Assembly (NCBI GenBank): GCA_002172585.1
Contig: NHEZ01000055.1
Span: 10,303-30,495 of the forward strand
Direction: 5' to 3'
Source of the DNA: Cellulomonadaceae bacterium TMED98
GTDB taxonomy: Bacteria; Actinomycetota; Actinomycetes; Actinomycetales; Microbacteriaceae
Length of the DNA stretch: 20,193 nucleotides
Shown: one piece after another, positions 7,049-15,269 of the stretch
Layout: the number at the start of each line of letters is the position of its first letter
How positions within the stretch are numbered: the stretch's first letter is position 1
Notes under the pieces: generated by a model
Databases searched by the model: none
The model's input: the letters and a program-made list of their open reading frames with translations, nothing else
What the model was told of the DNA's origin: nothing
Position numbers and translations under genes: made by a program

Positions 7049-9033
7049 CCCCAGATCGTTTTCCCATTCTCGGCAGTCCAATCAAACTTGGACCGAAGAC
7101 CGCACGAAACCGTATCTGGATGACTGCCCACGCGACATTGCTGGTCAAAGACCATTTGTTTACCGATGCCCACATCGCTTACTACACCGAAAGGGCGAAA
7201 GGAGGAGCAGCCGTAATCACGATGGAAGCGATGGCCACCCATCCAACGACTCAGCCATACAAAGGTAAGGCCTTTGCCTTCGATCCTAGAATGGTTCCTG
7301 AATATCGAAAGTTGGCAGATGCAGTCCATGCCTATGATACATTGCTTTTGGCACAACCCTGGCATCGCGGCCGACAAACAAATGGCATAACAAACGGTTT
7401 GCCCGTTTGGGCACCTTCAGCTGTTCCCTGCGGTGTATACAGGGAAATGCCACATGTCATGACTACGTCTGACATCAACGAAATTATTGATGGATATCGG
7501 CTTTCCGCCCGTTATGCACGCGAAGGCGGGCTTGATGGAGTGGAAGTACATGGCATGTCACATGGCTATCTGCTGAACCAATTTTTATCCCCGGGCACTA
7601 ATTTCCGGCAGGACCGATATGGTGGTAGTCTCGAAAATCGCATGCGGATTGTGCACGAAATCCTCGATGCCTCCCGTTCTGAAATCGGATCAGATATGAT
7701 TATGGGTATGCGCCTGAATTCCGACGACGGCCATGAAGGGGGCTTGGGGCCCGATGAATGGGCTGATATAGCCCGGGAATTTGAGGCGACGGGACTAATT
7801 GATTACATATCTTTCAGTCACGGCACCTATATCAACCGGATGCTGATCTACCCCACCGCGCCCGAAACTCACGGGTTCCAGCTGAAGGCAACCGGCAAAA
7901 TCAAAAATGGGCTGACCGTTCCGGTGGTTGGTGTTGGCCGAATTACCAACCCTGATGAAGCAGAAGCCTGGCTGGCCGAAGGACAATGTGACTTTGTAGG
8001 CATGGCGCGGGCTTTGATTGCGGACCCCAGATGGGCCAACAAGGCACTCGAGGGCGAGCCCCAAAGTATTCGTCCTTGTGTCGGAGCTAATTGGTGCATG
8101 TCCCGTATTTTTGCGCAAGCGCCACTTGGATGCATTCATAATCCTTCAGCAGGTCAGGAACTGGAACTGGATGAAACCAGTCTGCCTTTGGCGCATGCCA
8201 AAAAATCAGTAGCAGTGGTTGGCGGTGGCCCAGCCGGCATGAGGGCCAGCTGGACATTGGCCCGGCGCGGTCATGCTGTAACTCTTTTTGAGGCAAGTCC
8301 AGAATTGGGTGGTCAGGTACGTTGGTGGGCACTGGCTGAATCGCGCCGCGAACTTATTGGCATCATTAGCTGGCTAGAAGACCGCGTTGCTGAAGAAGAC
8401 ATCACAGTAGTCCGCAATCACCGGGTAACGGCAGCTGACCTTTCTAATTTTGATGAAATAGTGGTTGCAGCTGGTTCGACGGGCCTAAAACACGGCTGGA
8501 CGATGCTGCATCCAGAAAAATGGAATGGAGATACGCTACCTGGAGCTGAGAGCAGCCATGTCTTCAGCTACACCGAATTTCTCAGTCAACAACCTGACCT
8601 AACTGGCGAAGTATTGATCTTTGACATCATGGGCGGGCGTCAAGGTGCAGTGGTGGCGGAAATATTGGCCCGCAAAGGTGTGTCCGTTCACTTTGCAACG
8701 CAACTTGGCCAGGCCTCACCCGACCTCACTTCAAGCCGTGATTGGGGTAAGGTACACGGCATGCTTAAAAAGCTTGGTGTGAAATTCCACGTTGATTGCG
8801 AGATGATGGAGATTGGTGAAGACCATGTCAGGCTTCAAGATCTTTATACCAAACAGGAATTGGTACTTAATAGCATTTCGAATGTTGTACTGGTTCAGGG
8901 CAGTCAGGCAAACGATCAAATTTATCACGCTATGATAGACCAGAAACCATGTCATCTCATAGGTGACGCTATGGCGCCGCGCCGAGTAAATGACGCGATA
9001 AATGAAGGTGAGCTGATTGCAAGGCAAATATAG
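7045..9033 (+). CDS. Trimethylamine dehydrogenase/2,4-dienoyl-CoA reductase-like FMN/FAD oxidoreductase
   Basis: A 662-residue flavoenzyme with an N-terminal old-yellow-enzyme FMN barrel (about residues 5-340), an iron-sulfur segment, and a C-terminal FAD/NAD(P)-type domain (GGGPAG at 393-398). Barrel motifs include GLDGVEVHGMSHGYLLNQFLSP and RYGGSLENR (191-199). Relatives are TMADH, dimethylamine and histamine dehydrogenases, 2,4-dienoyl-CoA reductase and N-methylproline-type demethylases. Compared by eye with TMADH, the residue at the 6-S-cysteinyl-FMN position (Cys30) is Ala30, so FMN should be non-covalent. The cluster motif reads C345-VGA-N-W-C351 with C363, so the second of four cysteines is Ala348. 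The HGMSHG stretch has one extra residue relative to the usual HGAHG. The gene is coupled to the importer by an ATGA overlap, suggesting it acts on the imported compound, perhaps an N-methyl or unsaturated substrate. Confidence 0.88.
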   Translation: MTPDRFPILGSPIKLGPKTARNRIWMTAHATLLVKDHLFTDAHIAYYTERAKGGAAVITMEAMATHPTTQPYKGKAFAFDPRMVPEYRKLADAVHAYDTLLLAQPWHRGRQTNGITNGLPVWAPSAVPCGVYREMPHVMTTSDINEIIDGYRLSARYAREGGLDGVEVHGMSHGYLLNQFLSPGTNFRQDRYGGSLENRMRIVHEILDASRSEIGSDMIMGMRLNSDDGHEGGLGPDEWADIAREFEATGLIDYISFSHGTYINRMLIYPTAPETHGFQLKATGKIKNGLTVPVVGVGRITNPDEAEAWLAEGQCDFVGMARALIADPRWANKALEGEPQSIRPCVGANWCMSRIFAQAPLGCIHNPSAGQELELDETSLPLAHAKKSVAVVGGGPAGMRASWTLARRGHAVTLFEASPELGGQVRWWALAESRRELIGIISWLEDRVAEEDITVVRNHRVTAADLSNFDEIVVAAGSTGLKHGWTMLHPEKWNGDTLPGAESSHVFSYTEFLSQQPDLTGEVLIFDIMGGRQGAVVAEILARKGVSVHFATQLGQASPDLTSSRDWGKVHGMLKKLGVKFHVDCEMMEIGEDHVRLQDLYTKQELVLNSISNVVLVQGSQANDQIYHAMIDQKPCHLIGDAMAPRRVNDAINEGELIARQI

Positions 9034-9058
9034 TAACCTTTGCACATTGAGTGATTAA

Positions 9059-10636
9059 ATGGATCCATCACCAGACATCATAATAGTAGGAGCTGGAGCG
9101 ACTGGTCTCTCCTTTGCATGGCGTCTAGCCACTCAGCAGCCAAATTTGAAAATATTGATCTTGGAACGTGGTGGACATATTGATCAGCGCCAGGGCCCCA
9201 GCCTGTCCACCGATTGGGAACTGGCACTTCAAAGGCAGTTTCACGCCAACCCAAATATCCGGCGTAGTGCAGTAGACTATCCGGTGGATGAGACAGCGAC
9301 GCCGATCAAACCAGCTTTTTTTAATGCCGTTGGGGGCAGCACGATCAGATGGGGTGCTCATTTTCCACGCTTCCGTCCTTCTGATTTTAGGGTACTTAGC
9401 GAAGACGGCGTCGCCGCAGACTGGCCTATCACCTATGAATCGCTTGCCCCTTATATGGATATAAATGACGAGATGATGGGCGTTTCCGGTCTTGCAGGTG
9501 ACCCAGCAAACCCGCCGCGTAACAATCGCCCTCATCCACCACTTGGCTTTTGCAGGGGCAGCTTAAAGTTGGCCCGTGCGGCCAACAAACTAAGGTGGCA
9601 CTGGTGGCCTGCAGATGCCGCAATCAATAGCAGGGATGATTCACCAAATCGAAGTGCATGCAACAACTGTGGGCCTTGCGGTATGGGTTGTCCGCGTCAT
9701 GCCCGGGCCAGTGCTGATATCGCCTATCTTGATAAAGCCGTAACAGCCGGAGTGGCTCTGCGCACGCATACGATTGTTAGAAAAATAAAGGCTAGCAAGA
9801 ATGTCATTACGGGCGTTGAAACCATCGACGGCACAGGCAAAATAAAAGTGATCAGATGCAAGGAAGTGGTGTTGGCTGGCAATGCCATTTCAACCAATAT
9901 CCTACTTGCAACCATGCCAGATTGGCACAACCCTCTGTTGGGAAAAGGATTGATGCTGCACCCAACAGCGATTGTCACTGGTTATTTTGCAGACAATCTG
10001 AATGGCCATGCCGGACCCTTTGCCACTTCACTTATTAGCCAGGAATTCTGTGAAACGAAAGAGGATCGAGGGTTTGTTCGCGGCTTTCAGCTTCAGGCGC
10101 TAAGGGGACAGGGACCGTTGAGTACAGCTCTTGGTGGTTATGGCCAACGCCTGGACTGGGGGGCGGGGCATACCCAAGCCTTTGCAAAGGCCTTTGGCAA
10201 GTCCATGAGCCTTACCGTTACTTGTGAGGACATTCCTGAACCTGAAAATTGCATCGAAATTAACATGCATACGCAAGACAAGTTCGGAATGCCGATAGCC
10301 GCCATGCGCTATCGCCTGGGAGACAATACAAGGAAACTGCGTGATTATGGTATTGAACGTGCCAGTGACTGGTTGAACGATGCAGGCGCAAACCGGCTGG
10401 CCATAACCCGTTTGTCAGTTCAGGCTGGCTTTCATATCATGGGAACTGCACCGATGGGATCGGATAAAAGCAACAGCGTGACCAGCCATGATGGACGACT
10501 GCATGGTATCGAGAATTTAACAGTTATAGACGCATCAGTTTTTGTCACAGCGAGCCCGGTCAATCCTACATCAACATTACAAGCTCTTGCACTTCGCGCG
10601 GCAGATCTAATGTGCGAAAGACTTGCGCAAAACTAA
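9059..10636 (+). CDS. GMC-family FAD oxidoreductase with ferredoxin-like Cys motif
   Basis: The 525-residue catalytic subunit of a glucose/gluconate-dehydrogenase-like enzyme that oxidises an alcohol. The FAD-binding Rossmann motif GAGATG is at residues 11-16, with the ribose-binding Glu in ILERGG. GGSTIRWGAHFPRF is the second FAD contact. The C-terminal GMC_oxred_C signature holds the catalytic His in FHIMGTAPMG and the Asn in SPVNPTSTLQALALRA. Residues 201-211 carry CNNCGPCGMGC, followed by Pro. That spacing, CxxCxxCxxxCP, is the one of [4Fe-4S] ferredoxins and points to an iron-sulfur cluster, as established for the [3Fe-4S] FAD-glucose and fructose dehydrogenases. No signal peptide is present. 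The partner small subunit starts 11 bases after the stop. Confidence 0.9.
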   Translation: MDPSPDIIIVGAGATGLSFAWRLATQQPNLKILILERGGHIDQRQGPSLSTDWELALQRQFHANPNIRRSAVDYPVDETATPIKPAFFNAVGGSTIRWGAHFPRFRPSDFRVLSEDGVAADWPITYESLAPYMDINDEMMGVSGLAGDPANPPRNNRPHPPLGFCRGSLKLARAANKLRWHWWPADAAINSRDDSPNRSACNNCGPCGMGCPRHARASADIAYLDKAVTAGVALRTHTIVRKIKASKNVITGVETIDGTGKIKVIRCKEVVLAGNAISTNILLATMPDWHNPLLGKGLMLHPTAIVTGYFADNLNGHAGPFATSLISQEFCETKEDRGFVRGFQLQALRGQGPLSTALGGYGQRLDWGAGHTQAFAKAFGKSMSLTVTCEDIPEPENCIEINMHTQDKFGMPIAAMRYRLGDNTRKLRDYGIERASDWLNDAGANRLAITRLSVQAGFHIMGTAPMGSDKSNSVTSHDGRLHGIENLTVIDASVFVTASPVNPTSTLQALALRAADLMCERLAQN

Positions 10637-10647
10637 AAGGAGTGGCC

Positions 10648-11079
10648 ATGTCCAGTGACGTCGTTATTGCGGTTCTAGATTGCCTGGTCCCAGGTGACAC
10701 TGATGGCTGGCCAGCCGCCGGTCAGCATGGGCTAGCCCCAAAAATGCTCGAACTTTTGGAAACATTGTCGGTTGACGGCCGTCAACAACTGGCAATCTTC
10801 CTCTCACATCTGCCTGAAAATTTTCCAGCCCTGTCAACAGAAAAACAAATTGAAATTCTGAAAACAATCGAACTTTCTAATCCGGACACCTTTGAGACAA
10901 TTCTAAAGGCTTGCTACTCCGCATATTATACCGACCCTGAGATCAGACGCATATTAGAGCTGAAAACAGGGTATGAAGCCCGGCCACCACAGCCACTGGG
11001 CTACGATATGCTACCATTCGACGAAAGTCTGTTGGAACCGGTGCGTGCTCGAGGCCCGATTTGGCGAAAGGTCCGTTGA
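10648..11079 (+). CDS. Gluconate 2-dehydrogenase subunit 3-like small subunit
   Basis: A 143-residue helical protein resembling the Gluconate_2-dh3 family (small or gamma subunit of FAD-dependent sugar dehydrogenases). Supporting features are the N-terminal VVIAVLDCLVPGD, the central helices, and the C-terminal YYTDPEIRRILELKTGYEAR-PPQPLGY block. ATG 10648 has AGGAG about 6 bases upstream; an in-frame ATG at 10612 lies inside the GMC gene and lacks such a site. Unlike the periplasmic homologues, whose small subunit carries a twin-arginine leader that exports the complex, this protein has no leader. The complex is therefore probably cytoplasmic. No cytochrome c subunit gene follows, so the electron acceptor is unknown. 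Confidence 0.82.
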   Translation: MSSDVVIAVLDCLVPGDTDGWPAAGQHGLAPKMLELLETLSVDGRQQLAIFLSHLPENFPALSTEKQIEILKTIELSNPDTFETILKACYSAYYTDPEIRRILELKTGYEARPPQPLGYDMLPFDESLLEPVRARGPIWRKVR

Positions 11080-11984
11080 GCGCACCAAAACACACGTCAG
11101 GTATCCTGACACCACGCCCCATCCTCGGTTACATGGCAATGATGGGCAACACGGTCCTCATTCCAGTTATGGCAGTGGCAATAAAGTTCCTGACCGCTGC
11201 CGACTTCTCTACGATTCAGATGCTTAGCTGGCGCTCGGCACTTGTGCTAATTGTGCTGCTGCCCTTTTTATTTTTTTCACGCTTCCGGAAAGCGCTTTTC
11301 ACCGCCGATCTCAAAGCACATGTGATACACGCCACGCTGTCGATAGTATCGATGAGCTGCTTTTATTTTGCGTTGCGGACTTTACCAATAGTTACAGTCA
11401 CGTCGATCAATTTCACAACGCCCACAATCGCCGTGATTCTGGCCAGCCTGCTCTACAGGGAACACATATCGCCAATCAGCTGGTTTGCGCTTGGGATCGG
11501 ATTTGTCGGGGCATTGTTTATTCTCAAACCCGATTTGGGCGGAATCAGTTTTGATATGGTCGTTGTAATGCTTGGGTCATTTCTTGCCGCCTGTACAAAT
11601 CTTGCCGTTCGACGCATGCCTGCCAAAAGCTCAAACTTTGCAGTGATTTTCTACCTTACCTGCGCTGGAGTGGTCTTCTTTGGCTTGCCGGGATTAGCAA
11701 ATTTCCGTTTACCGTCGGGTGATCAATGGATCTGGGTTCTGTTGCTTGGCGCTACTGCTCTTAGCGTGCATTCATTCATCATAATCGCCTACCGCTTTTC
11801 CGCTTCGATGCTGATCGGCGCGCTGGACTATCTGCGCATTATCTGGGCGTTTGCATTTGGGTTTTTTATCTTCAAAGAAACGCCAGGCCCGCTAGAGTTT
11901 GTTGGCATCGCGATGATATGCGTCAGCGGATTGTTAAGCATAGCTCATATGCAAAAAATGAAGCCGACCGTAAATAATTTCTAG
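11061..11984 (+). CDS. EamA/DMT-superfamily permease, TTG start
   Basis: A 307-residue drug/metabolite-transporter-type membrane protein with about ten hydrophobic segments in two EamA repeats. The first begins near ILGYMAMMGNTVLIPVMAVAIKFL and the repeat junction falls near FDMVVVMLGSFLAACTNLAVRR. Landmarks are SINFTTPTIAVILASLLYREHIS and FGFFIFKETPGPLEFVGIAMI, the conserved E-x-P end of each repeat. The start is uncertain. TTG 11061 has GAGG 6 bases upstream and overlaps the previous gene by 19 bases. TTG 11076 and ATG 11133 are alternatives, but ATG 11133 would cut into the first membrane helix. As the last gene of the forward block it may export a by-product or move a pathway compound; direction cannot be inferred. 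Confidence 0.87.
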   Translation: MAKGPLSAPKHTSGILTPRPILGYMAMMGNTVLIPVMAVAIKFLTAADFSTIQMLSWRSALVLIVLLPFLFFSRFRKALFTADLKAHVIHATLSIVSMSCFYFALRTLPIVTVTSINFTTPTIAVILASLLYREHISPISWFALGIGFVGALFILKPDLGGISFDMVVVMLGSFLAACTNLAVRRMPAKSSNFAVIFYLTCAGVVFFGLPGLANFRLPSGDQWIWVLLLGATALSVHSFIIIAYRFSASMLIGALDYLRIIWAFAFGFFIFKETPGPLEFVGIAMICVSGLLSIAHMQKMKPTVNNF

Positions 11985-12018
11985 CTTTTTGCCGCACTCC
12001 ACACCATGGCTAAGCTAG
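11981..12018. terminator. Possible weak bidirectional terminator or inverted repeat
   Basis: A 7-bp inverted repeat (CTAGCTT ... AAGCTAG) with 24 bases between its arms lies between the convergent DMT permease and alpha/beta-hydrolase genes and overlaps the permease stop codon. A short T-run follows the left arm. The stem is short and the loop long, so this is only a candidate. Confidence 0.22.
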
Positions 12019-12031
12019 GGAATGAATTCTG

Positions 12032-12865
12032 TCAATCAGTCAGCAGAAACTGTGTAAAGGCTGATGCAGTTTCAATTGCAGCTTCAGGAGTCCTAAAACC
12101 GGGTGTCAGACAGCTTTTTGCACCTTTAAGCAATCCACACGCCTCCTCATAATCCGAACGAACCAGATCATTCTCACTACAGGTAATCAGTGTGTGATGG
12201 CCAATTTGCGGAACAAAGTCTCGCATCGAATAACGGAAGGCTGCCAAATAGGATTTGTGATAGGTATGAATGCCCTTAATCACCTCAACAAATTTGTTAT
12301 GCAAAAATTCTGCATTTGGCAAATCATGCGGCACGCGCCTTTCGGCCTCTTTCCGGAACCAGGGGAACCATATGTATTGGTCACGGCACAACTGCCACGC
12401 CTGCAAAACATGAAGGCCCTGCGTATCAGGCACTATGTTCGGCGCGTATACATCCAGTATCTGATCCAGTGACTGCGGTGTATAAAGGCCAAAGCCATCA
12501 AGTATCAAACGGTTCACGCGGCTACCTTCATTCAGCGCCAGCCAGGTCGCAATCCGTGCACCAGTATGCGTTCCGTAAAGATGAAAATTTTTCCACCCTA
12601 AGCCATCGGCAAAGGCGATCATGGCAGCAGCATAATCTGCAATTTCAGGCTGCTGCTGCAGTGGTGGCATTGAGTCACCATTGCCAAGCGTGTCGGGTGC
12701 AATCACATGAAACCCGTCTCCCAAACTGGCTGCCAGCAGTTCCAGTTGCTTTGAGGACCCAGGTGAGGCGTGCAATAACATCAATTTCGGATTATCCGGA
12801 GAGCCGGCTTCGCGATAGTGAATTTGACCGTCCAACACATCCATAAAACGTCTTTTAACCATCAT
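12032..12865 (-). CDS. Alpha/beta-hydrolase-fold protein with GTHTG elbow
   Basis: A 277-residue protein with a clear alpha/beta-hydrolase fold: LMLLHASPGSSKQ oxyanion-loop region (residues 28-40), FHVIAPDTLGNGDS, the nucleophile-elbow strand FHLYGTHTGARIA, then RLILDGFGLY. The elbow position normally held by Ser (G-x-S-x-G) is His100. The third triad residue is also absent: where GH is expected near the C-terminus the protein reads LTPGFRTPEA. Only the acidic position (SENDLV) looks ordinary. Ordinary Ser-His-Asp esterase chemistry is therefore unlikely. It is the last gene of the reverse operon, starting 4 bases after the amidase stop, with GGAG 7 bases upstream of ATG 12865 (ATG 12862 is also possible). 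It resembles the protein at 15270-16094 in the oxyanion and elbow regions. Confidence 0.87.
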   Translation of the reverse strand: MMVKRRFMDVLDGQIHYREAGSPDNPKLMLLHASPGSSKQLELLAASLGDGFHVIAPDTLGNGDSMPPLQQQPEIADYAAAMIAFADGLGWKNFHLYGTHTGARIATWLALNEGSRVNRLILDGFGLYTPQSLDQILDVYAPNIVPDTQGLHVLQAWQLCRDQYIWFPWFRKEAERRVPHDLPNAEFLHNKFVEVIKGIHTYHKSYLAAFRYSMRDFVPQIGHHTLITCSENDLVRSDYEEACGLLKGAKSCLTPGFRTPEAAIETASAFTQFLLTD

Positions 12866-12869
12866 CTTT

Positions 12870-14261
12870 CTACTCCACTATCCGTGAATATTTTGGCGTC
12901 GCCTGTTCATACGCATTAGCGGCCGAAAGGACTTTGCTATCTGCAAACATGTGGCCCGTCAGCTGAAATGACATGGGCATATTGGCATCCGAAAAGCCAG
13001 CGCGTATGGCCGCTGCTGGTGCCCCGGTCAAATTTGCAGGAGCGGTAATCAATGGGGCCTTGAGGTAATAGAAGGGAGACATCTGATCAATCGGTGGCGG
13101 ATCACTCACCATGCCCGGATAACATAGAAGATCCATCCGATTTTCCCTCATCAAATCAAAGGTCTTGTGTGTCAGCACACGCCTCGCCTTCTGTGCCTTG
13201 ATATAATCTGCGGCACTGATAAATGCACCAAGTGCAATACGGTGGCGTGTCAGATAGCTGACGTCATCAAGATGATCGCGGAAGCGCACATTGTGGATGG
13301 CGAATGCCTCAGACGTCATGATAGTGGTGTTGGCAACGGTGTAGTCCCAAAGACTCGGAAGCTGTATTTCCTTCACCTCGGCACCAAGGTCGCGAAAAAC
13401 ATCCAAAGCACGATGGCAGGCCAACCTGCTTTCATCACTGACCCCTTCTGCTTCAGAAAAATTTGTTACATGTCCGATAACAAGCCCCCGACAGTCTTCG
13501 GATATAGTCTTTGATACAGGTTCGATTTGATGCTTTGTGCTTGTAGGGTCTTTTGCATCATGGCCCATGACAGCATCAAGCAACAATGCACAGTCCTTGC
13601 TGCTTCGCGCCATTGGACCAGCATGGTCGAGCGAGCCGGACAGCGGAAAAAGGCCGCGCAGACTAACAAGCCCATAACTTGGCTTTATACCTACAACACC
13701 GCAAAAAGCGGCAGGTATTCGAATTGATCCGCCCGTATCCGACCCCATGGCAGCCGGCACCATGCCTGTTGCCAGTGCGACACCAGCGCCGCTAGATGAT
13801 CCGCCAGTGTAGCGTGTGGTGTCATGTGGATTCAACGAAATGGGAAAGGCAGCATCGGGCGACGGGCCACCAAGGCAGAATTCTGTACATTCCAACTTGC
13901 CGAGCAGCACAGCACCAGCAGCCTTAAGTCTTTTCCATACAGCGCTGTCATGTTCCGGGACACGGTCACAAAACAATCCGGAGCCAACCGTTGTCAGGAT
14001 ATTTTTCGTGTCATAGGCATCTTTGAGAGCTACTGGAATGCCATCCAGTGGCCCGCGCCGGTTATTGCTGAAAATACGTTCATCAGCTTGCTTTGCCTGA
14101 TCAAGAGCCAAATCAAATGTGCAAGTCAGAAATGCCCGATATCTGGGGTTCTTTGCTTCAATCCGGCGTATCAGAGTTTCGGTTAATTCAACAGAACTGA
14201 TCTGACTATCCTCGAGAAGTGCCGACAATTCTGTGACCGTTGCTTTGGCGAAAGAAGTCAA
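12870..14261 (-). CDS. Amidase signature family protein (GatA/AtzE type), TTG start
   Basis: A 463-residue amidase that hydrolyses a carboxamide, or a carbamoyl or urea-derived bond. The full Ser-cisSer-Lys machinery is visible: Lys80 in GIPVALKD, the Gly/Ser loop GGSSSG (153-158) with the cis-Ser, and nucleophile Ser179 in GSDTGGSIRIPA, followed by GIKPSYGLVSLRGLFPLSGSLDHAGPM. It therefore looks fully active, in contrast to its neighbours. The start is TTG 14261, whose last two bases form the TGA stop of the small gene upstream (TTGA overlap), which couples translation. The 65-residue protein encoded just upstream probably acts as its partner, as AtzG does for AtzE or GatC for GatA. The substrate is unknown. 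Confidence 0.93.
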   Translation of the reverse strand: MTSFAKATVTELSALLEDSQISSVELTETLIRRIEAKNPRYRAFLTCTFDLALDQAKQADERIFSNNRRGPLDGIPVALKDAYDTKNILTTVGSGLFCDRVPEHDSAVWKRLKAAGAVLLGKLECTEFCLGGPSPDAAFPISLNPHDTTRYTGGSSSGAGVALATGMVPAAMGSDTGGSIRIPAAFCGVVGIKPSYGLVSLRGLFPLSGSLDHAGPMARSSKDCALLLDAVMGHDAKDPTSTKHQIEPVSKTISEDCRGLVIGHVTNFSEAEGVSDESRLACHRALDVFRDLGAEVKEIQLPSLWDYTVANTTIMTSEAFAIHNVRFRDHLDDVSYLTRHRIALGAFISAADYIKAQKARRVLTHKTFDLMRENRMDLLCYPGMVSDPPPIDQMSPFYYLKAPLITAPANLTGAPAAAIRAGFSDANMPMSFQLTGHMFADSKVLSAANAYEQATPKYSRIVE

Positions 14262-14455
14262 GAAACATACTCTTCTGGCTTAAAGACAGCGGCTGTATCA
14301 CTTGCTCCATCCACGACATCATCGAGCGACAGCAGCAATGCATTGAGTCTTTGATGGGCCCTGAACATTTCTTCGGCGTCGAGACAATCCAGATTCAAAC
14401 CTAGCTGGCTGCATCTTTCGCTCCAGGATAACCAACCGGGTGCCCAATTGCTCAT
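14258..14455 (-). CDS. Small AtzG/GatC-like protein, probable amidase partner
   Basis: A 65-residue acidic helical protein coupled by overlap to the amidase gene. The C-terminal stretch AVFKPEEYVS following an acidic linker, the size, and the position directly before an amidase all recall AtzG (DUF4089) and GatC, small proteins that wrap around AtzE or GatA. The sequence itself is too short and divergent to prove this by eye. ATG 14455 is chosen over the in-frame TTG 14473 because a GGAAGGG sits 9 bases upstream of the ATG (plus-strand 14465-14471). Confidence 0.6.
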   Translation of the reverse strand: MSNWAPGWLSWSERCSQLGLNLDCLDAEEMFRAHQRLNALLLSLDDVVDGASDTAAVFKPEEYVS

Positions 14456-14484
14456 GTCTATCTTCCCTTCCAACCACTGTTTTC

Positions 14485-15213
14485 CTATGCCAAAGCCCGC
14501 CTCACCAACTGATCCCAGCGCATATCAATAATACGATCCCGGTTCAGAAATGCAGATGCCTGCAACAATATATCCGGATCGTCAGCCATATCAGAAAACC
14601 CTTGCACACTACCTGCTTTCATTGCTTCCAACTGAATGTGACAATTCTGATGAAAAATGACAGCAGCACAGACTGCGTGGCGCACGGACCGGCCAACTGA
14701 AATCAGGCCATGATTCTTCAAAAGCAGTATCTGACGATCTCCAAGGTGTCTGGCAAATTTTTCACCTAGAGCTTCAGATTCGACGATTCCATCATAATCT
14801 GTGTAGTGCACAACCTGATCATGCAACATCAAAGCGCTCTGAAATACTGGGATGAACTGTCCATTGGCCGCGCTGAACGCAATCACCTGATCCGGATGCG
14901 TGTGCACGATTGCACCAATATCCGGGCGTGCACGATACAACGCTATATGAAAGGCCAGTGAAGGGCTTACTTGTCCTTGCGCAGCTTCTTCAAGATCAAA
15001 ATCTGTAAGCCTGACAGCTTGCTCGTCCACCTCGTCAAAAGCCAACCCATATTGGTGCCCAAGCACCTGTTCGCTATCTTTGATGCGCGCGGTAATATGG
15101 CCAGCAATGCCACTATTTTGACCGTCCTGATCCAGAATAGAAAAACCGGCCAGGAAATCAGATACAAGCGCTGAGTGGAGATCTAATGTCTTTGCATCCA
15201 ATAGATAACTCAT
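14485..15213 (-). CDS. Class II aldolase/adducin family protein
   Basis: A 242-residue zinc enzyme of the class II aldolase/adducin fold. Zinc ligands are visible as His104 and His106 in AIVHTHPDQV and His168 in LLLKNHGL. SGIAGHITARI near residue 34 is the phosphate/carboxylate-binding loop, and ALYRARPDIGAIVHTHP is the family's core helix and strand. In L-fuculose-phosphate aldolase the catalytic acid Glu73 lies shortly before the FHM helix; by eye the aligned residue here is Ser85. Retro-aldol activity is thus not certain, and relatives also include decarboxylases and epimerases. Length is normal. It lies 29 bases before the small AtzG-like gene and 56 bases after the hydrolase-like gene on the same strand. 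No strong Shine-Dalgarno is evident. Confidence 0.88.
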   Translation of the reverse strand: MSYLLDAKTLDLHSALVSDFLAGFSILDQDGQNSGIAGHITARIKDSEQVLGHQYGLAFDEVDEQAVRLTDFDLEEAAQGQVSPSLAFHIALYRARPDIGAIVHTHPDQVIAFSAANGQFIPVFQSALMLHDQVVHYTDYDGIVESEALGEKFARHLGDRQILLLKNHGLISVGRSVRHAVCAAVIFHQNCHIQLEAMKAGSVQGFSDMADDPDILLQASAFLNRDRIIDMRWDQLVRRALA

Positions 15214-15269
15214 AAAAGTAAGCTAGCAGACACCGATGCGTTCGACAATGAACTACGATTAATGACCTT

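Noticed and set aside
12316-12846. A 176-codon forward open frame opposite the GTHTG hydrolase.
   Set aside because: It is a shadow of the hydrolase gene, whose reverse frame has clear fold motifs and operon spacing.
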